Shown piece by piece: positions 1-10,924 of a stretch of 64,000 nt of DNA (its first letter is position 1; each line of letters begins with the position of its first letter). Origin of the DNA: Hyperoodon ampullatus (lineage: Eukaryota; Chordata; Mammalia; Artiodactyla; Ziphiidae); contig OX457064.1 of the NCBI GenBank assembly GCA_949752795.1, positions 104,199,454-104,263,453 of the forward strand, read 5' to 3'. A model generated the notes under the pieces. It did not search any database, was not told where the DNA came from, and worked only from the letters and a program-made list of their open reading frames with translations. Position numbers and translations under genes: made by a program.

Positions 1-319
1 AATCAACATTGTGAAAATGACTCTACTACCAAAGCAATCTACAGATTCAATGCAATCCCTATCAAACTACCACTGGCATTTTTCACAGAACTAGAACAAA
101 AAATTTCACAATTTGTATGGAAACACAAAAGACCCTGAATAGCCAAAGCAATCTTGAGGAAGAAAAACGGAGCTGGAAGAATCAGGCTCCCTGACTTCAT
201 ACTATACTACACAGCTACAGTAATCAAGACAGTATGGTACTGGCACCAAAACAGAAATATAGATCAATGGAACAGGATAGAAAGCCCAGAGATAAACCCA
301 TGCACATATGGTCACCTTA

Positions 320-356
<37 letters not shown>

Positions 357-2034
357 TGGTATGCGGGCCTCTCACTGTTGTGGCCTCTCCCGTTGCGGAG
401 CACAGGCTCCGGACGCGCAGGCTCAGCGGCCATGGCTCACGGGCCCAGCCGCTCCGCGGCATGTGGGATCCTCCCAGACCGGGGCACGAACCCGTGTCCC
501 CTGCATCGGCAGGCGGACTCTCAACCTCTGCGCCACCAGGGAAGCCCTGGTCACCTTATCTTTGATAAAGGAGGCAAGAATATACAGTGGAGAAAAGACA
601 GCCTCTTCAATAAGTGGTGCTGGGAAAACTGGACAGCTACTGGAATGAATTTAGTAGGAATGAAATTAGAACACTCCCTAACACCATACACAAAAATAAA
701 CTCAAAATGGATTAAAGACCTAAATGTAAGGCCAGATACCATCAAACTCTTAGGGGAAAACATGGGAGAACACTCTATGACATAAATCACAGCAAGATCC
801 TTTTTGACCCACCTCTAGAGAAATGGAAATAAAAACAAAAACAAACAAATGGGACCTAATGAAACTGCAAATCTTTTGCACAGCAAAGGAAACCATAAGC
901 CAGACGAAAAGACAACCCTCAGAATGGGAGAAAATAATTGCAATTGAAGCAACTGACAAAGTGTTAATCTCCAAAACATACAAGCAGCTCATGGAGCTCA
1001 ATATCAAAAAAACAAACAACCCAATCCAAAAATGGGCAGAAGACCTAAATAGACATTTCTCCAAAGAAGATGTACAGATTGCCAACAAACATATGAAAGA
1101 ATGCTCAACATCATTAATCATTAGAGAAATGCAAATCAAAACTACAGTGAGATATCATCTCACATCGATCAGAATGGCCATCATCAAAAAAGCTACAAAC
1201 AATAAATGCTGGAGAGGGTGTGGAGAAAAGCAAACCCTCTTGCACTGCTGGTGGGAATGTAAATTGATACAGCCACTATGGAGAACAGTATGGACGTTAC
1301 TTAAAAAACTAAAAATAGAACTACCATATGACCCAGCAATCCCACTACTGGGTATATACCCTGAGAAAACCATAATTCAAAAAGAGTCATGTACCAAAAT
1401 GTTCACTGCAGCTCTATTTACAATAGCCAGGACATGAAAGCAACCTGAGTGTCCATCAACAGATGTATGGATAAAGAAGATGTGGTACATATATACAATG
1501 GAATATTACTCAGCCATAAAAAGCAATGAAACTGAGTTATTTGTAGTGAGGTGGATGGACCTAGAGACTGTCATACAGAGTGAAGTAAGTCAGAAAGAGA
1601 AAAACAAATACCGTATGCTAACACATATATATGGAATCTTAAAAAAAAAAGAAAAAAAGTTGTCAGAAGAACCTAGGGGCAAGACGGGAATAAAGATGCA
1701 GACGTACTAAAGAATGGACTTGAGGATACGGGGAGGGGGATGGGTAAGCTGGGAAAAAGTGAGAGAGTGGCATGGACATATATACACTACCAAACGTAAA
1801 ATAGATAGGTAGTGGGAAGCTGCTGCATAGCACAGGGAGATCAGCTCGGTGCTTTGTGACCACCTAGAGGGGTGGGATAGGGAAGGTGGGAGGGAGGGAG
1901 ATGCAAGAGGGAAGAGATATGGGGTCATATGTATGTGTATAACTGATTCACTTTGTTATAAAGCAGAAACTGACACACCATTGTAAAGCAATTATACTCT
2001 AATAAAGATGTTTTAAAAATAAAAATAAAAATAA
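1..2034 (+). mobile_element. L1 retrotransposon, 3' part of ORF2 plus 3' UTR (decayed)
   Basis: Three-frame reading gives the C-terminal third of an L1 ORF2 protein, the reverse transcriptase/endonuclease of LINE-1. Recognisable stretches are LPDFILYY (near 190-215), DQWNRIE (265-285), [11 protein letters not shown] (600-635), [18 protein letters not shown] (690-735), FCTAKET (873-893), NRHFSKED (1048-1071), [20 protein letters not shown] (1207-1266), [11 protein letters not shown] (1330-1362) and YTMEYYSAIK (1493-1522). A TGA at 136-138 and several frame changes show it is dead. A G-rich 3' UTR follows (1720-1920), then AATAAA at 2001-2006 and an A-rich end. The 5' end lies outside the window. 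The copy is split by a SINE at 325-547. The 3' UTR resembles artiodactyl L1 as I remember it. Confidence 0.93.
325..547 (-). mobile_element. CHR-type tRNA-derived SINE, short modern form, inserted in L1
   Basis: The poly(T) at 322-355 is the A-tail read on the opposite strand, followed by the roughly 190-bp cetacean SINE body ending at the inverted tRNA-like head (ccaccagggaagccc). A perfect 16-bp target-site duplication, tggtcaccttatcttt, lies at 309-324 and 548-563. Box B (GGTTCG-type) and box A remain in the head. The body is close to that of the other copies at 2765, 9472, 17410 and 39697, so it looks young. Confidence 0.95.
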
Positions 2035-2232
2035 TTTGTATGGAATATGTGTCTTTTTACGGTTTCCTGAAGCAGCCTGGCTGGCTGGCAAGTAATTGTC
2101 AATCCATTATTCAACTGTTTATTGAGCATTTATTTTGTTTTCTGCACTGTGATAGGCACCAGTTATAAAAGCTTAACATTTGACAAGTGTATCACTCGTT
2201 TCTAAAGCATGTTTGTGGCAGCGGGGAAGGCG
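2034..2232. other. Intergenic spacer without recognised features
   Basis: AT-rich unique-looking sequence between two L1 pieces. I see no gene, RNA gene or repeat here. Confidence 0.5.
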
Positions 2233-2477
2233 GAGATAAATTAGGATTTTGGGATTAACATATACACACTATTATATATAAAATAGATAAACAACAAGGG
2301 CCTACTATAGAGCACAGGCAACTATATTCAATATCTTATAATAAAGTATAATGAAAAAGAGTATGAAATAGTATATATATATATTAATGTATAACTGAAT
2401 CACTTTGCTTTACACTGGAAACTAACACAACATTGTAAATTAACTATAATGAAAACAAAACCTTAAAAAATAAAGCA
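2232..2477 (+). mobile_element. L1 3' UTR fragment, artiodactyl type
   Basis: Carries the phrases tatataaaatagataaacaa, agagcacaggcaactatattc, aactgaatcactttg and cacaacattgtaaattaac, then an A-rich end. These are typical of the last 240 bp of artiodactyl L1 elements. A similar fragment lies at 14484-14634. Confidence 0.8.
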
Positions 2478-2764
2478 TGTTCATACTCATTTTCCCCCTT
2501 ACTCTCATAACCTCTGAGATGGATGGACAGCATAGGTATTATTCTCTCCTTTTGGCATGTGAAGAAAGAGGTACACAAGGGTGAAGGGACTTGGCTAAAG
2601 TCCCTATTTGCCAGTTAGTGACCAAAATATGCCAAGATAAAACCATTTCTATCGACTTCCACTGCCTGGGTAGTTCACCTAGAAATGTTGTTTTGTTTTT
2701 GCTTGGTTTGTGAGTCATGGAATCTTTATACATAAGGGGGATGGGGAGGAAACTGTGGACTCTT

Positions 2765-2979
2765 CTTTTTTTTTTTTTTCTTTTTTGCGGTACGCGGGCC
2801 TCTCACTGTTGTGGCCTCTCCCATTGTGGAGCACAGGCTCCGGACGCGCAGGCTCAGCGGCCATGGCTCATGGGCCCAGCCGCTCCACGGCATGTGGGAT
2901 CCTCCCAGACCGGGGCGCGAACCCCTGTCCCCTGCATCGGCAGGTGGACTCTCAGCCACTGCGCCACCAGGGAAGCCCA
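2765..2979 (-). mobile_element. CHR-type SINE, short modern form
   Basis: Interrupted poly(T) at 2765-2786, then the full short SINE body on the reverse strand, ending in ggaagccc. The target-site duplication tggactctt lies at 2756-2764 and 2980-2988. Confidence 0.93.
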
Positions 2980-2988
2980 TGGACTCTT

Positions 2989-3165
2989 GTTTCAGAGTGA
3001 AAGATTGGATAAATTGTCACAGAACTTTAACCCAATTTGTAGACAAATTTGTAGGGTAAATAGGAAATGATAATCTGAGAAATGAGTGAGACTCTATTAG
3101 CATGGTTACCGAGCATTGGAAATTGTGGGAGTACATGTGTCAGTTTATTGTTTTTCATTTATACG
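2989..3165. other. Intergenic spacer without recognised features
   Basis: No gene or repeat recognised. Confidence 0.4.
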
Positions 3166-3810
3166 TGCCTGTTTGTATATAACATACATTCAGTACAAAC
3201 AGTTCAATGAATTTTTATAGTGTGTACAATGGAGTAATCACCACCCAAAACAAGATACAGACTATTTCCAAGAACTGAGAATGTTCTCTTAGGTTCCCTC
3301 CCGGGCACTACCCCGCCCTCCTCCACCCAGAGCTAGGAGCTATTCATAGTTTTGTAACATGAGTTTTGTCTCTTCTTCACCTTCGTATAAATGGAACCAG
3401 AGGGTTTATACTTTGGCTCAACACAGTCCCTGTGAGATTCATCCAAGTTGTGTGCAGCAGTGGTTTGTCCTTGTTAACTGTTGTGTAGTATTCCATGAAT
3501 GACTACACCATTATTAATTTATCCATTCCAAGGTAAATAGGCATTTGGGTTATTTCTAGTTTTGGGTTGTTATAACAAAGCCACTATGAGCATTTTCGTA
3601 CATGTCTTTGGAGGATATATATACTATTAATCTTGGATATATACATACTTGGGGATAGAATTGTTGGGTCACCTGGTAGGCATACATTAACGTTAATCAA
3701 TACTGTTAAACAGTTTTCCAAAGAGGCTAGACCAATGCACGCTCACACCAGCAACGTACGAAATTTCTAGGTGTTGCACAGCCTCCCTACGCTGGTTAGC
3801 GCAGCCAGAG
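3165..3810 (-). mobile_element. Old L1M 3' end, antisense
   Basis: Read on the reverse strand this is a degraded L1M 3' end. On the + strand it has the familiar antisense phrases tgtgtagtattccatgaatg (about 3483), ttatccattccaaggta, tttctagttttgggttg and agttttccaaagaggct. It is much more diverged than the L1 at 1-2034 and has no clear target-site duplication. Confidence 0.78.
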
Positions 3811-4130
3811 GCTTGATCTCACTGAGCTGTGATCATTTCAGCAATCCCGGGGGTGATGTTGTATTCTTTCAACAAAACACACCTAGTTTCAGGTTTTCCT
3901 GATAATAGTTTATCTGTGCCATTTATACTTGAGGGTCAGTTTTGCTAAATAGGTCATCTTTGGCTCACAAGAATTTACTCCATTTTCTTCTGGTATGAAG
4001 TGTTACTGCCAGGAGTTTGATCATAATTTAATTCTATTTCTCTTATGTATATTTGTTTACCTAGCTGTTCAATGGATGTTTTTTCTTTAAGAAGTCCAGT
4101 TATTTTACTAAAATTTATTTATATTTGTTT
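3810..4130. other. Intergenic, probably further decayed repeat
   Basis: The stretch with ctcattttcttctggtatg and gtttgatcataatttaattc has an L1M-like antisense flavour but is too diverged to assign. No gene seen. Confidence 0.35.
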
Positions 4131-4268
4131 ATTTATTTATTTATTTTGGCTGTGCCAGGTCTTAGTTGTGGCATGCATGTGGGATCTAGTTCCCTGACAA
4201 TGGATTGACCTAGGACCCCTGCATTGGGAGTGCGGAGTCTTACCCTCTGGACCCGCAGGGAAGTCCCC
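4130..4268 (-). mobile_element. CHR-family SINE, minimal form
   Basis: (TTTA)n tail at about 4119-4146, then ggctgtgccaggtcttagtt and a reverse-strand tRNA-like head with attgacctaggacccctgc and gcagggaagtcccc. Box B is degraded. This is a shorter, older subtype than the copies at 325 and 2765. Confidence 0.82.
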
Positions 4269-4311
4269 TAAATAAATAAATAAATAAATATAAAATACGT
4301 TTATTTATTTG

Positions 4312-4639
4312 TTTGTTTATTTATTGTATTTTTGGCTGCGTTGGGTCTTCATTGCTGCACGTGGACTTTCTCTAGTTGCGGCGAGCAGGGGCTACTCTTC
4401 GTTGTGGTGTACCAGCTTCTCACTGTGGTGGCTTCTCTTGTTGCGGAGCATGGGCTCTAGGAACGCGGGCTCAGTAGTTGTGGCTCGCGGGCTCAGGAGT
4501 TGTGGCACGTGGGCTCAGGAGTTGTGGCGCACTGGCTTAGTTGCTCCATGGCCTGTAGGATCTTCCCAGATCAGGGCTCGAACCCATGTCCCCTGCATTG
4601 ACAGGTGGATTCTTAACCACTGCGCCACCAGGGAAGCCC
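4312..4639 (-). mobile_element. CHR-family SINE, long form (about 320 bp)
   Basis: Full long form on the reverse strand: A-tail side near 4300-4335 (TTTA repeats), tttttggctgcgttgggtc, the serial agttgtggc blocks (about 4470-4540), then the tRNA-like head with cagggctcgaacccatgtcc (box B) and accagggaagcccc. It sits next to the minimal form at 4130-4268 in the same orientation. Confidence 0.9.
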
Positions 4640-4646
4640 CATGTGT

Positions 4647-5133
4647 ATCTTTATAAAAGGCAAAGAGGCAGAAGAAGATTTTATGAAGAGACACACAGAG
4701 GAGACGTGATGTAAAGATGGAACAGAGAGATGTGAAGATGCTGGTCTGAAGCTTGGTGGTGTTGCAGCCCCAGCCAAGGAGTGCCGGCAGCCACCAGAAA
4801 CTGGAGGAGGGAAGGAATCAGACTCTCCTCTAGGGCCTCCGGAGGGAGTGCAGCCCCGCTGACACCCCGATGTGGACCCAGTGATACTGATTTCAGGCTT
4901 CTGGTCTCTAGAACTGGGGGAGAATAAACTTCAGCTTTTTTTTTTTTTTTTAATGTTTTTTGGTTTTTTAGCCTGGAGGCATATGGGATCTTAGCTCCCC
5001 GATCAGGGATCGAACCCTCACCCGCTGCGTTGGAAGGCGAAGTCTTAACCACTGGACCGCCAGGGAATTCCCACTTCTGCTGTTTTAAGCCACCACGTTT
5101 GTAGTTACAGCAGCCACAGGAAACGAATACAAA
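4647..5133 (+). mobile_element. MaLR (MLT1-like) LTR, 3' two thirds, split by a SINE
   Basis: The pattern tgaagagacacacagaggag, ccaaggagtgccggcagcca, ccagaaactggagg, cctctagggcctccggaggg, ggcttctggtctctagaact, gagaataaact and, after the SINE, ctgctgttttaagccacca and ggaaacgaatacaaag is the classic 3' half of a mammalian-apparent LTR element (ERVL-MaLR). The 5' part is missing. It is a solitary, non-coding relic. Confidence 0.82.
4938..5072 (-). mobile_element. CHR-family SINE, minimal form, inserted in MaLR LTR
   Basis: Poly(T) from 4938, then ggcatatgggatcttagctc, gatcagggatcgaaccctca (box B) and gaccgccagggaattccc on the reverse strand. An imperfect duplication, acttcagctttt (4928) versus acttctgctgtttt (5073), flanks it inside the LTR. 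Confidence 0.85.
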
Positions 5134-5640
5134 GATCAATCAAGGTGATTCAGTGAATAGAGAGGCCCAAAGTGATTTAAGGAACTCACTGAACTCAAGT
5201 TGCGGAACTCTGAGTCAGTTGTGCACAAAGCCTCCACCTTCCCCCCAGGAGAGGGATTGTACCACGATTTACTTTCCCATAGGGCCAGCAGCTCATTTAC
5301 TTTGACAGGACAAGGACCTGTAGTGGCCCCAAAGTCCCCAGGTGGCGTCCCTAGACCATTCATTTAAACAGCTTCACCCCCAGTTCAGAAGGCCTGGGAC
5401 CAAGAACCTGGCTCTCCCCCGCTGACCCGGCGGCTCTTCTCCAGCGCTTCTAGTGGCTACACTACTGAGAGCTCTTTCCAAAGTCCTGGAGGAGTCCTGC
5501 CCCAAGACTCGGAGATCCAGACCTTCGAGGAATTAACACCATCTGCTGTATTAATCATATTTTTCATTTTCTGCATTTTATGATGTTTTGACATATTGGG
5601 ATCCGGCTGGGTAGAAACTGCCTCTCCCAGGGCTAAACCC
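5134..5640. other. Intergenic, no recognised features
   Basis: Moderately GC-rich sequence. Short open frames (60-75 codons) have no recognisable family. No RNA gene is seen. Confidence 0.4.
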
Positions 5641-5644
5641 ACCT

Positions 5645-6310
5645 GCAGACACTCCTTTCATATGCAAACCAAACAGCCCTGGTTCTTATCTCCAATTACT
5701 TCCTTTATCTGACTCACACCCCAAAAGTATTGTCGCTCCCCTAAATCACCCCAGGGCCATGTACCAGACTTGTGCCCCAAAAGCCACTGAAACCATTCAA
5801 ACCAGCCAACCCTAGCCCTGTCTTGCCTTTCCTGTGGGAACCCCAATAAAGGCTGTGCCATACGCCTTCCTTTCCCTCCTTTCTGCCTCCTGACTGGTCC
5901 TGGGGCTTCCCCACATGGCCCTGCATGCTGTGACCTGCCTCTCATTTCTCCAGGAGTATAACATTAAACTTTTCTTTCAACAGCATTGCCCTCTTCATGT
6001 CATCACTTGGTCACCATTATAAATTAAGACTTGGGCACAAAATACCAGCAGAGTTTAGCCAATGACTGACAATGTTATCAATTAGTGTATGGGTACCCCA
6101 GCTGTATTGCCCTCAAGTGGGATAACTTTGAATTTCCCCATGAGAGGAAGTCCAGATGCGCAGAGGTAGCTGGCTAGATAAGTCATCTTTGGGTCTTTCC
6201 CTTTCCCACCTCGTACCCCCTACAGGTGTTTTCTGCACTTCCAAAATAAACGATTGGCTTCTGATCCCTTGTTTCTGGATCTGCATCTGGGTGACCCCAA
6301 ACTAAGACAG
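5645..6310 (+). mobile_element. Possible endogenous retrovirus LTR relic
   Basis: The order of elements resembles a class I LTR: AATAAA at 5845-5850 in ccccaataaaggctgtgcc, a pyrimidine-rich stretch (5868-5910), then ctccaggagtataacattaa with a second poly(A)-like context. No coding part is visible. The assignment rests on layout, not on a matched consensus. Confidence 0.35.
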
Positions 6311-8799
6311 AAAAGGAGACAAAAATATACGTGCAAAAAGAAAAGTGTCTGGGTGGTGCAATAAATGTATAAAGATGAGTGAAGGGGAACAAAGGAGGGT
6401 GTGGTTAGTTCTACCCACCTGGAGTAGACTTATTGGCACGAGATGGTTCTTGAACTGAGTTTTGTAATAAGTAAGTGAGTTTTGAAATAAGGCAAGGAAT
6501 CTGGGGTGGGCCAGGGGAGGGAGTGATTTGAGCCAGGAGAGGATTCCAAGAGGGTGAGCAGAGATATAAAACAATCGTGCATGGTGGTGAATTGCACTGA
6601 GGATCTACGCTTGTCAAGAGGTGAGGCTGGAGATGTTGGCATATCACGGGGGGCCCAGTGTTCAATCTTATAGGTAACAGGGATGCTTTGAAGGGGCTAA
6701 TAAATGATTAACTTGATCAGATTTGAGTTTCCCCCTGACAATGCCATGGAATTTGGGAGATGATTTAGGAAGAACAATTGCAAAATCCAAGGTAAGAGAA
6801 TAAGGATATGAATAAATGCTGTAGCATCGTCAATGGAGGGGATATTCACAGGGATGCCACAGAGGGAAAACTAACAGGAATTGGGCGTAGGGGCTGGGGA
6901 AGAGTCAGGAGATGCTGAGAAAAATTATCCCAAACTTGGAAACAAGGTAAAAAGGTAGGCTGCACAGCTTGTCAATGACAAACAAGGGCGAAAAACCCAC
7001 CCAATGATTATCACAGAATGTACTTTGTTTAGCTCATTGTTTACTAGTGACTGAAGTTCCCAGACGTAAAGAAGTTACATGTTAACTTGTAGATTTTTGT
7101 CTGGTAGAGATGCAAATAATTTCGGTTCAGTGGAAAAGAAAACCCCAAAGGTTATGTTTGATTGCCCTCTAGTGTATTAGCGAGTTTTTAATCCAATCCA
7201 TCAATCCTATTCTAATGTTTCTTCATTAATTTGCTTATACATACCTACCTTCTCATTCGATCTTTGCACCAGTATTAACATCTTACTATTTCCTGCATTA
7301 ATTAGTGAGTTGAATAATATATTTGACAGATGTTCATTTTACATTTACATGAGAGTCATGATTTTCTCATTTTGAAAATTATAATCTAGTAGAGTGCATG
7401 TAGGACGTTGGGTATCTGGCTCTGGTGACAGTGTGGAGAATGAGAATGGTCCGCAGAGAGAAGATCTAGTTTGTTGATAAAGATAATAACATCTCTTTCT
7501 ATGTGCTTGAACTTGAGGTGTCCTTGTGGTATCCAGAGGTAAATGTCTACTGACCTTCTTTCCTGGAGACAGGAAAGAACTTAGGGAGTGAAGACAACAA
7601 TTTTGGAAAGGCAGAGGCTCTAAATAAGTAACTGAGCATGATGAGCGTTGGAGTGGTCTCTGCAAGTATACTGTACACACACGCATACACACACTCACAC
7701 ACACTCACAGGGGCAGGACAAAACTACTGCTAATTGCTAATTTGTTTTTTCATCAGAAAAATGGAGTGCTCCTCAAGCTTCATATGCTGAGATGGAGAGT
7801 CTACCAAATAATTTAAAAATCAAATTAAACAGCAGAATAATTACTTTCAATCCACAGATACTTCGAGAGTTTCATTGACAAATTAACATAACACTCTTGC
7901 TGCAACCGTGTAACAATCAGACCAAACATAAGGATACCAGCCTTTGCTTGTCATCAAAAATAATCTTCAGATATTACTTGTTCACAAGGTGGGAGACTAC
8001 TTAAAAAGTTACCCAGAACTTGGATATAGGGTCAAAAGGTGGGTGACATGTCCTTTCAAAGCCACAAAAAGGTGAAAGCTCATTGAGGGTTTGTCCAAGA
8101 GGATGTTCTTCGACTCGCTCTTCACTGCTGATTACAGGGAGAGGATACGGCACTGTAATAAACGTTTGGCACTTTGCGAGAATATGCACTGAAATTTTTT
8201 CTTCAGTTATAAGGTATCACTTTTTTTCACTCATTAAATTTCCTGAACACTTAATTTAAAGCAGGAATTGATGGGGCACCTTCGATTAAGGAAACATTGT
8301 ACTATTTTAGTTGAATTTTACTTATATCCTTGTAAGTATTCATGTTAACTAATCAAATCTTCTAACTTTCCACTTATCCACCTAAGACATTGACAGGAGT
8401 GTGATATCAATGGCTGACATCAATCAATCAATCAGTTATAAAGCACAATTATGAGACTAAGACTTGTTAGTCCCTTTTAATTTTCTTCTCCAATAGAGTA
8501 ACTGTTTTGATTGCTAGATACAGCAAAGCAAAAGACATGCAATACTTTGATTTTCATGGAGCATTTAAGTTTTATATTTTGAGTAACACTGTCATCAGCA
8601 GCTATAAATATAAAATATATAAAAATATAATATATATATTCTATATATGTAATGTCTCTGAGTACATATCTTTGTTCTAGATGTCACAGCATTATAAAGT
8701 AAGGGGGTGTGGGTAAATGGTCCCTTCAATAGTTACACATCTTGATTAAGGCTTCTCATTTCTCTTCCTCTGAAGAGCCAGTGGGGTGAGAGTTTAAAA
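6310..8799. other. Intergenic with a faint ancient repeat
   Basis: Around 6420-6730 phrases such as aggtaacagggatgctttga and gttaacttgatcagattt-like text resemble an old dispersed mammalian repeat also seen at 18870-19200 and 24250-24545. A small (CA)n-like run with interruptions is at 7675-7710. AT-rich tracts are at 8600-8660. I see no gene. Confidence 0.4.
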
Positions 8800-8812
8800 T
8801 CATTGGGATTTC

Positions 8813-8937
8813 TGGGAATTCCCTGGTGGTCTAGTGGTTAGGATTTAGTGCTTTCACTGCCGTGGCCTGGGTTCGATCTCTGGTTGGGGAAATGAGATTC
8901 CTCAAGCCTCGTGGCATGGTCAAAAAAGAAAAAAATG
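8813..8937 (+). mobile_element. CHR-family SINE, minimal form
   Basis: Sense copy: gggaattccctggtggtcta and tagtggttaggat (box A region), tgggttcgatctctggttgg (box B), then an A-rich tail at 8921-8936. An imperfect 13-bp duplication, tcattgggatttc (8800-8812) versus tcattaggatttc (8938-8950), flanks it. Confidence 0.9.
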
Positions 8938-8950
8938 TCATTAGGATTTC

Positions 8951-9455
8951 CACTTGAAAGTGAGCTGAGAAAATACAGTGACAGTAATGGAAAATTAACC
9001 TAGGTCATCTTGCTGCCTTTTAATATTTCTGAGAAGAGATGGTTATAATAAATGGTCAGTTAAAATACATGTGTCTCCCCCATCCCATGTTGGTTATGGA
9101 AAGTGAGCGGTAAGGTTGTACATGTCTGAACACAATCCTGGTAGGAGGGAACCTTTGACAAGACCTACTATCCTTGCTCACTATTTATAGGCAGAAATGA
9201 AACAAGTTATGGGAAGGTTTCTTCCAGAAGAGGATAAGGCACTTCTGGAATATCTTTGTCCACATTTTCTCTGGGTTGTTTTTGCTCATCTGAGTGAGAC
9301 GCTGTTGACATATCGAATTTCTAGGAACTTGTAGAATGTAAGATGCTGAAGGACACTAGTTGTTAGGAATCCAAAGGCGGGGAGAGCTGGAGCTGATAAA
9401 TGCACTGGCTATATTTAGAAAATGAGGACAAAGGGTATAACTAGAGATTATAGTC
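8951..9455. other. Intergenic, no recognised features
   Basis: No gene or repeat recognised. Confidence 0.4.
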
Positions 9456-9465
9456 CAGTCTACTT

Positions 9466-9471
<6 letters not shown>

Positions 9472-9496
<25 letters not shown>

Positions 9497-9706
9497 GTTT
9501 TTTTTTTTTTTTTTTGTGGTACGCGGGCCTCTCACTGCTGTGGCCTCTCCCGTTGCGGAGCACAGGCTCCGGACGCGCAGGCTCAGCGGCCATGGCTCAC
9601 GGGCCCAGCCGCTCCGCGGCATGTGGGATCCTCCCAGACCGGGGCACGAACCCGTGTCCCCTGCATCGGCAGGCGGACTCTCAATCACTGCGCCACCAGG
9701 GAAGCC
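9472..9706 (-). mobile_element. CHR-type SINE, short modern form, very long poly(T)
   Basis: The poly(T) runs about 44 bases with a single G near 9497, then the intact short body on the reverse strand. A perfect 16-bp duplication, cagtctacttaatttt, lies at 9456-9471 and 9707-9722. The body is nearly identical to the copy at 325-547, so this is a recent insertion. Confidence 0.95.
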
Positions 9707-9722
9707 CAGTCTACTTAATTTT

Positions 9723-10487
9723 AATTCTAAAAATGTTCAGAAAGCCAGTTGCGAAAATCTCAAACATTGACTTTGTAAAGGACACATTTTATCAGACCAA
9801 TCCTAATTTTCTTCTACAATAGTGATTAACTACTAGAAGAGCTTACAATGGGTGTGAGACATTTCAATTTTAGGGAATTTTTGGCCTTTAAATTCTGAAT
9901 AATACACGTCCTAGTAGGTTGTGAAATCTTTGGCACTTACTAATATTAGGTTGATTTACATCACACACACACACATAAAATGATTACCTGGGGGTTAGCA
10001 TGAGTTACCACGGGGCTGTGATTCCTTGCAACAATTCTGAAGTTCAAAAGGGCTCTGAAAACAGAAGGGTTTTTGTTCGGTATGCGGCAAACTTTTTGGC
10101 TGTAAAACTTGACCTGAACCAACGTGAGGCTATTTTCAGTCTTTATACTACTTAGTGTGAGGAGTCCTATATTTCACTGCAGAAATGTTAGAATGATTGA
10201 TTACAGCACGCTGCCCTGACCCCTGCTGATGTTACCCGACGATCTATACCTGCACCATTTCCTTTCTGAAGCCTCGAAATTCTGAATTCTGAAATGCACC
10301 TGGAACTAAAGGCTGTGGATAAAGGACTGTAGAAAAGTATTAAATATTTTCTCTTAGCTTTTTAAAAAGAAAGGATTAAGAAGGCGCAAATAATACGTAT
10401 GAATGATACTAAATTTCCAGAGGTAGTTCACATTGGCCTCCTTTTTTTTCATAGAATTAAAAGACTTTTTGAGAAGGATCCCCTGGT
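9723..10487. other. Intergenic with a short (CA)n
   Basis: A short (CA)n lies at 9962-9974. The rest shows no gene or recognisable repeat. Confidence 0.45.
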
Positions 10488-10562
10488 CTAGCCCCTTCAT
10501 CTCACACATGAGGCAGCTGAGATCTAGGGAGGCTACGTGCTTTGCTTAAGGTCCTGTATTTC
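10488..10562 (-). mobile_element. MIR fragment, antisense
   Basis: ccccttcatctcacacatga, ggcagctgagatctagggag and gctttgcttaaggtcctgta match the MIR core phrase for graded-mismatch copies (cagatgaggaaactgag... gttaagtaacttgcccaagg). Confidence 0.6.
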
Positions 10563-10576
10563 AAAACCCATAGGAG

Positions 10577-10910
10577 GGGCTTCCCTGGCGGCACAGTGGT
10601 TAGGAACCCACCTGCCAAGGCAGGGGACACGGGTTCGAGCCCTGGTCCGGGAAGATCCCACATGCCGCGGAACAACTAAGCCCGTGTGCCACAACTACTG
10701 AGTCTGCACTGTAGAGCCTGCGAGCCACAACTGCTGAGCCCGTGCGCCTAGAGCCCGTGCTCTGCAACAAGAGAGGCCACTGCAATGAGAAGCCTGTGCA
10801 CCACAATGAAGAGTAGCCCCCCGCTCACCGCAACTAGAGAAAGCCCGTGTGCAGCAACGAAGACCCAACGGAGCCAAAAATAAATAAATAAATATATTAA
10901 AAACAAAAAC
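10577..10910 (+). mobile_element. CHR-family SINE, long form
   Basis: Complete sense long form: ggggcttccctggcggcaca, box B acacgggttcgagccctggt, the serial ccacaactactgag blocks, aaagcccgtgtgcagcaacg and agacccaacggagccaaaaa, then an A-rich tail. The duplication aaaacccatag(g)agga at 10563-10576 and 10911-10924 is clear. Confidence 0.93.
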
Positions 10911-10924
10911 AAAACCCATAGAGG

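Noticed and set aside
154..785. Open frames of 164 and 183 codons
   Set aside because: They run from L1 ORF2 through the poly(T) and body of an inserted SINE; both are transposon parts joined by chance.
4266..4330. A/T-rich inverted repeat between two SINEs
   Set aside because: It is (TAAA)n facing (TTTA)n, the simple-sequence tails of two neighbouring SINEs; not a designed hairpin.
9422..9822. Repeated frames with a shared leucine/proline/arginine-rich peptide seen at many places
   Set aside because: The same peptide appears at every short-form SINE (2710, 9514, 17254, 20462, 33622, 39621, 50205). It is the SINE body read through, not a protein family.
10577..10910. tRNA gene signals (box A and box B) in many places
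   Set aside because: They belong to the tRNA-derived heads of SINEs and do not fold into intact tRNAs with an acceptor stem.
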